From Deltaproteobacteria bacterium (GTDB lineage Bacteria > Desulfobacterota > Desulfobacteria > Desulfobacterales > G020354645): a stretch of DNA of 64,000 nucleotides. The notes under the pieces were generated by a model, which did not search any database, was not told the DNA's origin, and saw nothing but the letters and a program-made list of their open reading frames with translations. The first letter of the stretch is position 1. The number at the start of each line of letters is the position of its first letter. The position numbers and the translations under genes are program-made. Location of the stretch: contig CP070652.1 in assembly GCA_020354645.1 (NCBI GenBank), forward strand, positions 4,563,145-4,627,144, written 5' to 3'. Below are positions 26,456 to 35,109 of this stretch, in pieces.

Positions 26456-27337
26456 TTAGTCGTTTTTTAATGACGCAAAGCCTTCACTGATTGCTTTTTG
26501 CCCTTCTTGGTTTGTGACGGTAAAAAACAAATCCGTGTTCTTTTCCTTCACATCTTTCCCCACAAGTTCTACCCGAATGTCCGTTCCGGGCAATACCATC
26601 CCCGTGAAACGGCAGGAAAGTGCCCTGAGCCTCTCGGGATTCATCACGGCTTCTTTGTTTATGAGTTCTCGTACTGCAAAGGCCAGAGTTGCCGTCCCCT
26701 GCAGGATAATGTCCGGCAGACCCACCTGATGGGCAAACTGTTTTGAGGTATGAATGGGAAAGACAATATTGGTACAGCCATCATAAATAAAGGATTGGAG
26801 CTTATTAATGTGGATTTCTGATCGCCAGAGAAAGCCGTCGTCATCTTGCCAAGTTGGAATGTGGGGCAGCGCTTCTTGTCCTCGTCCTTCATCGATACAT
26901 TGTACGCCACGGAAGAGCCCGCCATTGTGTTCGGTAAAAACCGGCTTTCTCTTTTTGTCAAAAGCATCTATACGCGTGACCATGAGAGTGCCGCCTCTGC
27001 GCGGAAGAACAGCTGCGATTTCTCCCCTAAGCGTCAGAGAGTCACCGGGAATGAGCGCCCGGTAAAACGCAAGATGTTCCGTGTAATGAACCACGCTGGA
27101 CATGATTTCCGCCGGAAAGTCATCGGTGTCAATGTATTCCCAGATTCTTTCAAAAATGGGCCAGGTCACGGCGGTGCAGAACATGGGGGGCGCAAGGACG
27201 CCGCCATCACGTTCATCGTCTAAGTAGCATAAATTGTCGTCTCCAACTGCTGCAGCGTAGTTCATCGTATGCCGCCAGGAGATGTCAGCCTGATACTCCT
27301 TTAAGCTCGTTCCCACAAATTTAGAACTAATTTTCAT
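26456..27337 (-). CDS. MaoC-like double hot-dog protein
   Basis: 293 residues with GGAG five bases before the ATG. Two hot-dog folds in tandem: the first (about 1-145) has YAAAVGDDNLCYLDDE and VVHYTEHLAFYRALIPGDSL; the second (about 160-293) has QFAHQVGLPDIILQGTATLAF and RFTGMVLPGTDIRVEL. The second has a degenerate form of the usual D-x4-H hydratase motif, with LPDIILQGT where MPDTIVHGM-like sequence is expected, so its catalytic residues are uncertain. Relatives hydrate enoyl-CoAs such as crotonyl- or mesaconyl-CoA. First gene of the minus-strand run. Confidence 0.82.
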   Translation of the reverse strand: MKISSKFVGTSLKEYQADISWRHTMNYAAAVGDDNLCYLDDERDGGVLAPPMFCTAVTWPIFERIWEYIDTDDFPAEIMSSVVHYTEHLAFYRALIPGDSLTLRGEIAAVLPRRGGTLMVTRIDAFDKKRKPVFTEHNGGLFRGVQCIDEGRGQEALPHIPTWQDDDGFLWRSEIHINKLQSFIYDGCTNIVFPIHTSKQFAHQVGLPDIILQGTATLAFAVRELINKEAVMNPERLRALSCRFTGMVLPGTDIRVELVGKDVKEKNTDLFFTVTNQEGQKAISEGFASLKND

Positions 27338-28167
27338 AAAAACTCCGATAAAGCACCTGCCCTCCGTTCCTCATAGCCCATCTGGTTTACTGAAAAAATA
27401 ATAAGCGAATGTCACACCTCCGCAAAAGGCAACCCATTTGCAAATACCATAGATAAACGACTATAATAAACAAAAATCCATCGCTCGGTATGAGCAATTG
27501 GATTTCTGGATTATAACTGCCTCTAAGGTGGGATTCGCACAGAAATTTTGTGATTTAATTTCTACTAAAAAGTTTATTTCACCGTCAAGAATTTAAATGA
27601 CAATCCAAAGCGGTCTGAATGTATTTGCAGTTGCTGCCATCGGGCCAATTTCACCTTGTAGGACCTCCATAGTCGGTATCCGGAAAACCGCCCACAGTAT
27701 ATCAACTTTTTCCGGATCAATGATGGATGGCCTAAATTTGCGAATAGACAAGTTATGGTTTCACCGTTGGGATGCTGGAGACAAATGCTTCAGGCCTTCA
27801 TTCTTGACAGATATGCACCATTCAAAGTAAAAGATCCAGAAAAGCTTTCCAAACGTTACAAACTGTGTAGCCTATTTTATATGTATCTTCATACAGAACG
27901 ACAAAAATCATGGCGCATACATACACAGCGTTCTGCGTATTTTATCCTCTACGATCGTTTACAATCAACGATTCAAAGGGTGAATACGCAATTTATTATG
28001 ACGCTGAGTATAGCCATAAAGTTTTGGATGTGACCTTCCTCAATCTCAACCGTCGTTTTGCCATATTTTACCATCTTAAGGTAAAATTCATGATTTCCGC
28101 AGTTTGCTGTAAGGAATTCCAAGAATCGATATCTTTCTCAGAAAGTTAAGGATGAAGGAGCAATATA
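27338..28167. other. Long non-coding interval upstream of the AOR operon
   Basis: 830 bases with no convincing gene; short frames in 27597-28149 lack ribosome sites and resemble nothing. A good promoter (listed separately) sits near its left end, leaving a possible 700-base leader before the MoaD-like gene. I looked for the conserved core of the Moco/Tuco riboswitch and did not see it. Confidence 0.4.
27438..27467 (+). promoter_or_regulatory. Possible promoter of the AOR operon or of a leader RNA
   Basis: TTGCAA at 27438-27443 and a consensus TATAAT at 27462-27467 with an 18-base spacer, facing the operon at 28168. Confidence 0.4.
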
Positions 28168-28458
28168 GTGAAAATCAGAGTAAAAGGGTATCTCACCCTA
28201 AAAAAGTTGATGGGAGATAAAGCAGAGATAAGCCTGGAAATAGAAAATACAACAATTAAGGGGGTGTTGGAACTTTTATCCCAGAGATTTGGCCAAGACT
28301 TCAAGAATTCAATCTTTAACCCAAAGACGAAAGAGGTACACAGCCATATCAAAGTTTTGGTGAACGGCCGTCACTACCATAATCTGCCGGATCGATTGGA
28401 TACTCGATTGAAGGAGGGAGATGAGGTTGCTCTCTTTCCTCCCGTGGCAGGAGGATAG
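28168..28458 (+). CDS. MoaD/ThiS-family sulfur carrier protein
   Basis: 96 residues from a GTG start with an AAGGAG site 7 bases upstream. The ubiquitin-like fold ends in FPPVAGG, the double-glycine tail that is adenylated and thiocarboxylated. Such proteins supply sulfur for the dithiolene of molybdopterin or tungstopterin. Placed 808 bp before the AOR gene, it most likely serves the tungsten cofactor of that enzyme. It is slightly longer than MoaD (about 81 residues), as in the AOR-linked subgroup. Confidence 0.88.
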   Translation: MKIRVKGYLTLKKLMGDKAEISLEIENTTIKGVLELLSQRFGQDFKNSIFNPKTKEVHSHIKVLVNGRHYHNLPDRLDTRLKEGDEVALFPPVAGG

Positions 28459-28588
28459 AATGAAATCTTTTATTATGAATTCAATGAAATAAGTAAGCAC
28501 GGGCCAGATGGTTAGAATAATATTTTTCTTTTATGAATCTATAAGAGTTCAACTTTTGAACTTTACGAAAACATGAGGAGGCATAATT

Positions 28589-29161
28589 ATGTATAAAGCC
28601 GGCACAAAAGAGTGGGAGGATTACTATGATAAATTAGTGGCGCAAAGAAAAAAATCAGAATCAATACCATACATTGTGCTAACGCCGGAATGGGTTTCTG
28701 AATTTGAAAAAAAAATTCAAGGAGATGATCGATACAAGCAAGTTGCTAAAACTTGGGAAGGCTCGGTTACTCTGGTTTTTAAGGCTGACCCGGAAGCCGG
28801 ATTAGATAAAGATCTTTTTGTTTTAATGGATTTATGGCATGGTGAATGCCGCTCAGTTAAAATCGTTCCCAGTGAAATAGGAAGAAACGGAGATTATGTT
28901 CTCGAAGCAGAGTATGGAAGATGGAAAAGAGTACTAAAAAAAGAGCTAAACGTAGTTAAAGAACTGGCCACCAACAAATTAAAATTAGTACCCTTTAATT
29001 TCAAAAACGCTGCTAAATTAGCAGCCGCCGCCCAAGCGGCTCTCAGGTTAGTGGATCTGTCGGGGCAGGTCAGCAATAAATTTCCAGATGATTTGGAATC
29101 AAAGGAGTTTGATTCATTTAAAGCTCTCCTCAAAAAATTGAATACTGATTTTGGCATTTGA
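28589..29161 (+). CDS. SCP2-like sterol-carrier-type protein
   Basis: 190 residues with GAGGAGG upstream. After a helical start, residues about 55-145 (WEGSVTLVFKADPEAGLDKDLFVLMDLWHGECRSV) suggest an SCP2-like lipid-binding fold. A basic helix follows (FNFKNAAKLAAAAQAALRLVDL), similar to a hydrophobic-ligand cavity lid. The assignment is moderate. It lies between the MoaD-like and AOR genes, on the same strand and with the same AT-rich composition. It could hold or deliver a hydrophobic aldehyde or acyl-CoA for the enzymes encoded after it. Confidence 0.65.
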   Translation: MYKAGTKEWEDYYDKLVAQRKKSESIPYIVLTPEWVSEFEKKIQGDDRYKQVAKTWEGSVTLVFKADPEAGLDKDLFVLMDLWHGECRSVKIVPSEIGRNGDYVLEAEYGRWKRVLKKELNVVKELATNKLKLVPFNFKNAAKLAAAAQAALRLVDLSGQVSNKFPDDLESKEFDSFKALLKKLNTDFGI

Positions 29162-29265
29162 TTTTTATGGGGAGCAATGAGTTTAATAAAACAAAATCCC
29201 ACAATTAATTACTCTCCCTAAAGGGTTAAAAGAATTAATTGATAAATGTATCGGGAGGTAAAAGT

Positions 29266-31140
29266 ATGTTTGGACTAATGGGAAAGATTTTGAGGGTTAA
29301 CTTAACAGATAAAAATATTTCAGAAGAAAGAATTCCCGAAGAAGTGGCAAAGAAATTTTTAGGTGGGAGGGGAATAGCCAGCAAATATCTGTTTGATGAA
29401 GTTAAATCAGGAATAGATCCTTTAGGGCCGGAAAATAAGCTTATCTTTATGTCCGGTCTTCTGGCCGGAACTCCTTCTCCGAGTGCTGGCCGCTACAGTG
29501 TTGTGGCTAAGTCACCCTTAACCAATATTTGGGCTCAATCGAATTCGGGAGGTCGGTGGGGAGTTGACCTTAAACATTCAGGGTTTGACGGAATAATTTT
29601 TGAAGGCATTTCAGAAAAACCGGTTTATCTCGTCATTGATGACGGTCAAGCCGAAATTCGAGACGCCGATGATCTTTGGGGGAAGAATGTTACCGAGACG
29701 ACCGGGGTGCTTAAAGAAAAATTAGGCAACAAATTCAATGTTGCCGCTATCGGAACGGCGGGAGAAAATCTGGTCAAATACGCTGCGATTATGAATGACA
29801 TTCATCGCGCAGCCGGTCGATGCGGGCTGGGTGCTGTAATGGGCTCTAAAAGATTGAAGGCTATTGCCGTAAACGGAACGATGGAAATCAAGATTGCGGA
29901 TAAAAAGACTTTCCAGGAAATTTCCAAAAAGCAGTACGAACTCCTTGGTGAAAATATCCTGGGTGCCGGTTTACAGGGATATGGAACAACTTTAGTTCTA
30001 GATATAGTCAACGTTTGTGGGGGGCTGCCCACCAGAAACTGGCAAACCGGCGTCTGCTCATTTGCCGAGGATATAAATGGTGAGTCCTTGAGTGAGAAAG
30101 TCCTTGTGGATGCTGTTGGTTGTTTTGCCTGCCCAATTAAATGTGGCCGGCGTACAGAAATCAAGAAGGGTCCGTATACTGGTGAAAAAGGCGAAGGCCC
30201 GGAATATGAAACAGTAGCGATTTTTGGGGCAATGTGCGACAACTCGAATTTGGAAGCCATCACCATGGCTAACTATCTTTGCAATGATTATGGTCTGGAT
30301 ACTATTTCATGTGGCAGCACGATTGCCTTCACCATGGAATGTTTTGAAAAAGGAATTTTGAAAACAGAAGATACAGGCGGCATGGAAATAAGCTTTGGTA
30401 ATAGTGATGCAATTATAGAGCTTGTTCACAGAATAGCTAAACGGGAAGGCGTGGGCGATCTCCTGGCTGAGGGAACCAGGATTATGGCTCAAAGATTGGG
30501 ACAGGGCTCAGAAAGATTTGCGATGCATGTGAAGGGTCTAGAACTGCCGGCTTATGATTCAAGAGCAGCAAAAATTACAGGTCTTGCCTTTGCCACTGCA
30601 AATCGAGGCGGTGACCATGTCACCGGCTATGTCCAAGGCCCAACTTTTCTTGCCAGCCCTTTTTTGGTAATTGAAGAAAGTGAAATCGAAGATCCTCTCA
30701 AGGAAAATCCTGCAGAGACCAAAGTCGTTAAAGATTTGGAAGATGCTTTGACGGTTTTTGATGCTGTTGGATCCTGTAAGTTTATGGGAATGGCTTCAGA
30801 TGCTCAAGAAATTTCAGAAATAATTGCGGCCGTTACCGGCTGGAAATTTGAAGTCGAGGACTTCAGGAAAATCGGCGAACGAATTTACAATCTGGAAAGG
30901 GCTTTCAATGTAAGAGAAGGACTCACGAGAGCTGAAGACACATTGCCAAAAAGATTATTGGAAGAGCCGCTCCCGGAAGGCCCTGCTGAAGGCAATGTCA
31001 ATAATTTGGGAATACTTTTGGATCCTTACTACGAATTCCGCGGCTGGGACAAAACCACCGGCAAACCAACTCCGGAAAAATTGAGAGAATTAGGGCTGGA
31101 AAATGTAATCAAACAAATTTATGGGAGTAAAGAACAATGA
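29266..31140 (+). CDS. Aldehyde:ferredoxin oxidoreductase (tungsten)
   Basis: About 624 residues from the ATG at 29266, which has GGGAGG eight bases upstream; a TTG 27 bases earlier does not. The enzyme oxidises aldehydes to carboxylic acids and passes electrons to ferredoxin. The 4Fe-4S ligands are C286, C289 and C293 (CFACPIKC) and C504 (GSCKFMG). The cofactor-binding N-terminal domain has GGRGIASKYLFDEV and RYSVVAKSPLTNIWAQSNSGG. It overlaps the acyl-CoA ligase gene by 4 bp. Likely route: aldehyde to acid to acyl-CoA. Confidence 0.95.
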   Translation: MFGLMGKILRVNLTDKNISEERIPEEVAKKFLGGRGIASKYLFDEVKSGIDPLGPENKLIFMSGLLAGTPSPSAGRYSVVAKSPLTNIWAQSNSGGRWGVDLKHSGFDGIIFEGISEKPVYLVIDDGQAEIRDADDLWGKNVTETTGVLKEKLGNKFNVAAIGTAGENLVKYAAIMNDIHRAAGRCGLGAVMGSKRLKAIAVNGTMEIKIADKKTFQEISKKQYELLGENILGAGLQGYGTTLVLDIVNVCGGLPTRNWQTGVCSFAEDINGESLSEKVLVDAVGCFACPIKCGRRTEIKKGPYTGEKGEGPEYETVAIFGAMCDNSNLEAITMANYLCNDYGLDTISCGSTIAFTMECFEKGILKTEDTGGMEISFGNSDAIIELVHRIAKREGVGDLLAEGTRIMAQRLGQGSERFAMHVKGLELPAYDSRAAKITGLAFATANRGGDHVTGYVQGPTFLASPFLVIEESEIEDPLKENPAETKVVKDLEDALTVFDAVGSCKFMGMASDAQEISEIIAAVTGWKFEVEDFRKIGERIYNLERAFNVREGLTRAEDTLPKRLLEEPLPEGPAEGNVNNLGILLDPYYEFRGWDKTTGKPTPEKLRELGLENVIKQIYGSKEQ

Positions 31141-32822
31141 CCTCTTATGCGGATAAGCCCTGGTTAAAGAGCTATAAGATAGGAGCATTTAAACTCAAAA
31201 CCACTATTGATTATCCTGTAAAGCCTCTATTCTCAATATTAGACGAAATAGCAGAAAAATTCCCCGGCAAAGATGCTTATTATTATTTGGGGAATCGAAT
31301 GCGGTATCGAGAGCTGAAACGGCAGGTCGATACATTGGCAAATGCTCTGGTGAATCTTGGCGTCAGAAAGGGAGACAACGTGATCGTCTTTCTCCCCACC
31401 TGCCCGCAATTCATTATCAGCGATTTTGCCATTCTTAAAACTGGAGCCACGCTTGTTCCTGCGAGTCCGCTCTTAAAGGCGCCCGAATTGATACACCAGG
31501 CGGGAGAATCAGGAGCTGAGACAATAATTTGTCTTGACAAAGATCTAGACCTGGTTAACGCCGTAAAAGAGAAAACCGGGCTTAAAAATATAATTATCAC
31601 CTTGGCTAAAGATTACTCTCCAGCTGAATCTGAAGAAATAAAAGAAATACCCGGCACTTATAATTTTAGAAAATTAATTAAAGATCACGAACCCAAACCC
31701 CCGGCGGTGGTAATCGATCCCACCGAAGATCTGGCTATTTTGGCCTTTACGGGCGGATCGACCGGGGTGCCGAAGGGAGTGATGATAACCCATTTTCAGA
31801 GGTTAGCCGGTATCCTTCAGGGATTCCCATGGATGATGGCCCCGCTTCCTACCTATAGAGGGAAGGCCTCTACCTTATTGCCTATTCCTATTTTTCATTC
31901 CTATGGGCATTACTTGATGCAGTCGAGTATCAATTGGGGGCTAAAAGTCTTTTTGGTTCCTGATCCCCGGGATACCGAAATGATTGCCCAATTGATGAAT
32001 GAATATCGCCCATTTGTGATATGTATGGTCCCCACCCAGTTATTAAAACTGGCTGAGTCAGGAATTGAAATCAAGCGAATGCCGGTAATGGTTTTCTCGG
32101 CAGCTGCTCCTCTGCCCGCGGAAGTGGCTCAAAAAATTGAGCAAAAAATAAAAATGCCCGTCTCGGAAGGCTATGGCCTTACTGAATGTATCAGCCATAT
32201 TAATATCAGCATCTTTTCGAAAGTCACCCGCTTTGCAGCTTCAACTACGCCGGGAGTTGGTATACCCTTACCCGATACCGAGGCAAAGCTGATGGACCCC
32301 GAGACCGGGAAAGAAGTAGCTTTTGGTGAGGTCGGTGAGCTTTGGTTAAGGGGTCCCCAGATGATGAAAGGCTACTGGCCGGAAGCCGGTTCGGGATTGG
32401 AAGAGGGTGGCTGGCTGAGAACCGGTGATCTTTGTAAGATGGATGAAAATGGTTATTTCTACGTGGTAGATCGAATCAAGGATATGATCAATATTTCCGG
32501 AATGAAAGTATATTCCATAGAAATCGACGATATTTTGTTTAAACATCCGGCAGTGGAGGGAGCGGTAACGGTTGGTATTCCCGATCCCAAAAGACCCGGC
32601 AGCGAAAGAATAAAGGCGTTTATTAAATTGAAAAACGATTATATAGGAAAGGTAGAATCCCAGGAAATCATTGATTACTGTAAGGAAAGGCTGGCCGCCT
32701 ATGCTGTTCCCAAATATATTGAATTTAGAGACGATTTGCCTTTAACAGTGACCGAGAAATTATTTAAGCGCGTCTTAAGAGAGGAAGAGATTAAAAAGAT
32801 GAAAGAAAGCGGTGAAATATGA
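31137..32822 (+). CDS. AMP-forming acyl/aryl-CoA ligase
   Basis: 561 residues; the ATG overlaps the AOR stop codon (ATGA), so the two are translationally coupled. Motifs are FTGGSTGVPKGVMITH (phosphate loop), EGYGLTECI and RTGDLCKMDENGYFYVVDRIKDMINISGMKV; the C-terminal catalytic lysine region EKLFKRVLREEE is present. It converts a carboxylic acid to its CoA thioester. In this operon the acid is most simply the product of the AOR, so the operon would take an aldehyde (possibly aromatic or medium-chain) into beta-oxidation or benzoyl-CoA-type degradation. Confidence 0.92.
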   Translation: MTSYADKPWLKSYKIGAFKLKTTIDYPVKPLFSILDEIAEKFPGKDAYYYLGNRMRYRELKRQVDTLANALVNLGVRKGDNVIVFLPTCPQFIISDFAILKTGATLVPASPLLKAPELIHQAGESGAETIICLDKDLDLVNAVKEKTGLKNIIITLAKDYSPAESEEIKEIPGTYNFRKLIKDHEPKPPAVVIDPTEDLAILAFTGGSTGVPKGVMITHFQRLAGILQGFPWMMAPLPTYRGKASTLLPIPIFHSYGHYLMQSSINWGLKVFLVPDPRDTEMIAQLMNEYRPFVICMVPTQLLKLAESGIEIKRMPVMVFSAAAPLPAEVAQKIEQKIKMPVSEGYGLTECISHINISIFSKVTRFAASTTPGVGIPLPDTEAKLMDPETGKEVAFGEVGELWLRGPQMMKGYWPEAGSGLEEGGWLRTGDLCKMDENGYFYVVDRIKDMINISGMKVYSIEIDDILFKHPAVEGAVTVGIPDPKRPGSERIKAFIKLKNDYIGKVESQEIIDYCKERLAAYAVPKYIEFRDDLPLTVTEKLFKRVLREEEIKKMKESGEI

Positions 32823-32870
32823 TCGGCGGGGTAAGGTAACCTTTATTATTTTATTACGCTCTATCGTTTT

Positions 32871-33755
32871 TCAGAGAGAAGCATATTTTTCCATATCTTT
32901 TTTTGAGGGAATCTTGGATTCACAGGGAACACCCGTCTGACAGAGACCACAACCATAGCCATCAAAGCCATATTGAGATTTTACATAGTCTGCGGTGGTT
33001 GGTTTAAGGTGCTGGCGACATTTTAACTTATCGTGGCCGGCTTCGGTAATCGCCCCAACCGGACACCGCAAGATACACCTGCCGCAGATTCCCTGCGTGA
33101 AAAAGAGACAATATTCACGATGATCCGTATAGGGTCTCCGGCTGGGGGGAGTTTTGATGCGAGCCACTACAGAACCTGTCCGCATGGCCTTGCCCTTGGG
33201 TGTAATTAAACCATCGCAAAGACCAAAAGTTCCCAAACCGGAGGCATAAGCTGCATGCCGCTCTGACCAGGTAGAAGCAAACACAAACTGCTCCGACTTT
33301 TTCCATTCCCAGTGCGGAGAAAGCATGGGAGCCATGGCTTGGTAACCCTCCTCTTGTAAAACAGCTACGACATGCTTTCGGAGTTTTACGTTGACCGCTT
33401 CCCCGTAGATGCGGACTCTGGCCCACCGTTCCGAGGGATACGTGGACTGTTTTCGATTGTCCGCCCTGGTGGCTTTGGTTTGGGGAAGAACCCAGCTGAT
33501 GACGGTAAGTTCTTCCGGCCGAAGCTCAAGGTCAGGAAAACTCAGGGTGAATATTTCGTGCGGCGTCCAGTGAAATGAGCCGACGTGCAACTTGTAAGCC
33601 TGGTACAACGAATCGTCGCCTCTGGAAAAACCGACAAGCGGCTCTTCGAATGCGCTTTCATTTGTCTGATTCTGCATATTGTTTTCCGGAGAACTATTGA
33701 TAAAATCCAAAACTATGGACTCCAGCCAAGCCGCATGGTCTGTCGAATTTGTCAT
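32871..33755 (-). CDS. QueG/reductive-dehalogenase-like 4Fe-4S protein
   Basis: 294 residues. The C-terminal part has CGRCILRCPVGAI and, later, CGLCQTGVPC, which together can ligate two 4Fe-4S clusters. The middle (YASGLGTFGLCDGLITPKGKAMR) is the phrase seen in epoxyqueuosine reductase QueG and related B12-type reductases. The N-terminal cobalamin-site residues of QueG are not evident, so it belongs to the uncharacterised ferredoxin group near QueG. Its start overlaps the leucine dehydrogenase stop codon by ATGA, so it is translated after it. Function unknown. Confidence 0.8.
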   Translation of the reverse strand: MTNSTDHAAWLESIVLDFINSSPENNMQNQTNESAFEEPLVGFSRGDDSLYQAYKLHVGSFHWTPHEIFTLSFPDLELRPEELTVISWVLPQTKATRADNRKQSTYPSERWARVRIYGEAVNVKLRKHVVAVLQEEGYQAMAPMLSPHWEWKKSEQFVFASTWSERHAAYASGLGTFGLCDGLITPKGKAMRTGSVVARIKTPPSRRPYTDHREYCLFFTQGICGRCILRCPVGAITEAGHDKLKCRQHLKPTTADYVKSQYGFDGYGCGLCQTGVPCESKIPSKKDMEKYASL

Positions 33756-34822
33756 AATTTTTTGACCTCTGCAATCTGTTTTATTCTCTCTTCCGCCATT
33801 CGATCAGCGGCCTGGCAAGTCGGGATCTTATCGCGGTCGGAAATTTCGAAAACCCGGACCATTTTTTCATAAATCCGGGAGACCTTTTCCCTGCCTCTTT
33901 CATGGCTAACATCACCGACTTCCAACCGATCCGTGTCATAAATCGTGCCGCCGGCATTGGCAATATAATCAGGCGCATATACTATGCCCTTTTTCTCTAA
34001 CAACTCTCCATGACCTTCTTCTGCAAGCTGATTATTGGCACTGCCGCAGATAATCTTACACTTCAAACGATTTAAGGTTTCATCATTGATCACTTTGCCC
34101 AAGGCACACGGGCAGAAGATATCGCAATCCCAATCATAAATGGCCTCAGGTCTCAATATTTCGAGACGATATTTGGTCGCCATCGCTTCCACTTTTGAGA
34201 AATCAATATCGGTAACGGCCAATTTCGCCCCGAGCTCATGGAGCTGTTCAACAATATTGTGTCCAACTGCTCCCAACCCCTGCACGGCCACGCGCTTGCC
34301 TTCCAGGCTCTCGGATCCATAAACCCGCATACAGCAGGCCTGTATGGCGCGAATTGTTCCAAAAGCAGTCATGGGCGAAATATCTCCCGCACCGCCCAGA
34401 TAGGTCGGCAACGTCACCACGAATTCGGTTTCCATGCGGATATATTCCATGTCCTTTAAGGTCGTGCCGACATCTTCGCCGGTAATGTATTTTCCGCCCA
34501 GCCGATTGATAAATCTGCCCAGGGCCCGAAAAACAGGTTCACGGTCCTTACGCTTCGGATCACCGATAATTACGGCTTTGCCGCCACCCAGGTTGACGCC
34601 TGCAGCTGCATATTTATACGTCATACCCCTGGCAAGCCGCAACGCATCTTCAATAGCGTCCATTTCACTGGTGTACCGGTCCCACATGCGGCAGCCGCCG
34701 GTGGCGGGACCGAGGGTGGTGTCATGAATAGCAATGATGGCCTTGAAATCAAGGGCTTTGTCCTGGCAAATAAACAGATTTTGGTAATCGTATTTTTCCA
34801 TGTAATCGAAAAGGGTATCCAT
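33752..34822 (-). CDS. Leucine/valine-type amino-acid dehydrogenase
   Basis: About 356 residues from the ATG at 34822, preceded by GAGGAG at six bases; an ATG 18 bases earlier overlaps that ribosome site. Glu/Leu/Phe/Val dehydrogenase family: GPATGGCRMW and MTYKYAAAGVNLGGGKAVI hold the substrate glycine-rich loop and catalytic lysine; VQGLGAVGHNIVEQL is the NAD fold. Length and motifs fit leucine dehydrogenase, which deaminates branched-chain amino acids to 2-oxo acids with NAD. First gene of a two-gene unit with the QueG-like gene. Confidence 0.9.
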   Translation of the reverse strand: MDTLFDYMEKYDYQNLFICQDKALDFKAIIAIHDTTLGPATGGCRMWDRYTSEMDAIEDALRLARGMTYKYAAAGVNLGGGKAVIIGDPKRKDREPVFRALGRFINRLGGKYITGEDVGTTLKDMEYIRMETEFVVTLPTYLGGAGDISPMTAFGTIRAIQACCMRVYGSESLEGKRVAVQGLGAVGHNIVEQLHELGAKLAVTDIDFSKVEAMATKYRLEILRPEAIYDWDCDIFCPCALGKVINDETLNRLKCKIICGSANNQLAEEGHGELLEKKGIVYAPDYIANAGGTIYDTDRLEVGDVSHERGREKVSRIYEKMVRVFEISDRDKIPTCQAADRMAEERIKQIAEVKKL

Positions 34823-34862
34823 ATTATTCTCCTCACCCATACCAGCACATCAATTGAGTGAA

Positions 34863-34920
34863 AGTGAAGCTCTCTGCCCTGAGGGCGGGGCTGGCAGGGA
34901 AGCAAACCGGCCAACGACCA
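34863..34920 (+). repeat. O-type hairpin repeat, short copy
   Basis: GTGAAGCTCTCTGCCCTGAG, GGCGGGGCTGGCAGGGAAGC and AAACCGGCCAACGACC follow each other without the central spacer seen in the 52923 and 63577 copies. Confidence 0.65.
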
Positions 34921-34947
34921 TTCCATGCATGGCCCGGGATGGCTTGA

Positions 34948-35105
34948 AGCAGTTTCAAAACCTCGTTTTCACCGGCCAGCGACGAGACCCCCGACCTGCC
35001 TTCGACATGAGCTCAGGCCGAATGTAGCTCGGGTCGAAGGCTCAGCCGGGGCGGTTGCGCCTTTTTATCCGCCATAGATCTTTGGCGGATTGAAGAGCGC
35101 TAAAG
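34948..35105 (-). repeat. F-type repeat, reverse copy with a nested 79 bp insertion
   Basis: Reads GCAGTTTCAAAACCTCGTTTTCACCGG from the left, the reverse of the right end of the 58267 copy. Where other copies go straight from CACCGG to TTTGCGCC, this one contains 79 extra bases (34976-35054) built round a perfect hairpin, GCCTTCGAC (34998-35006) with GTCGAAGGC (35033-35041). The distal end is truncated next to the DUF362 gene. Confidence 0.75.
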
Positions 35106-35109
35106 CGGG

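Noticed and set aside
27338-28167. Moco/Tuco riboswitch in the long leader of the AOR operon
   Set aside because: I could not find the conserved core bases or the expected stems; only a promoter-like pair is seen.
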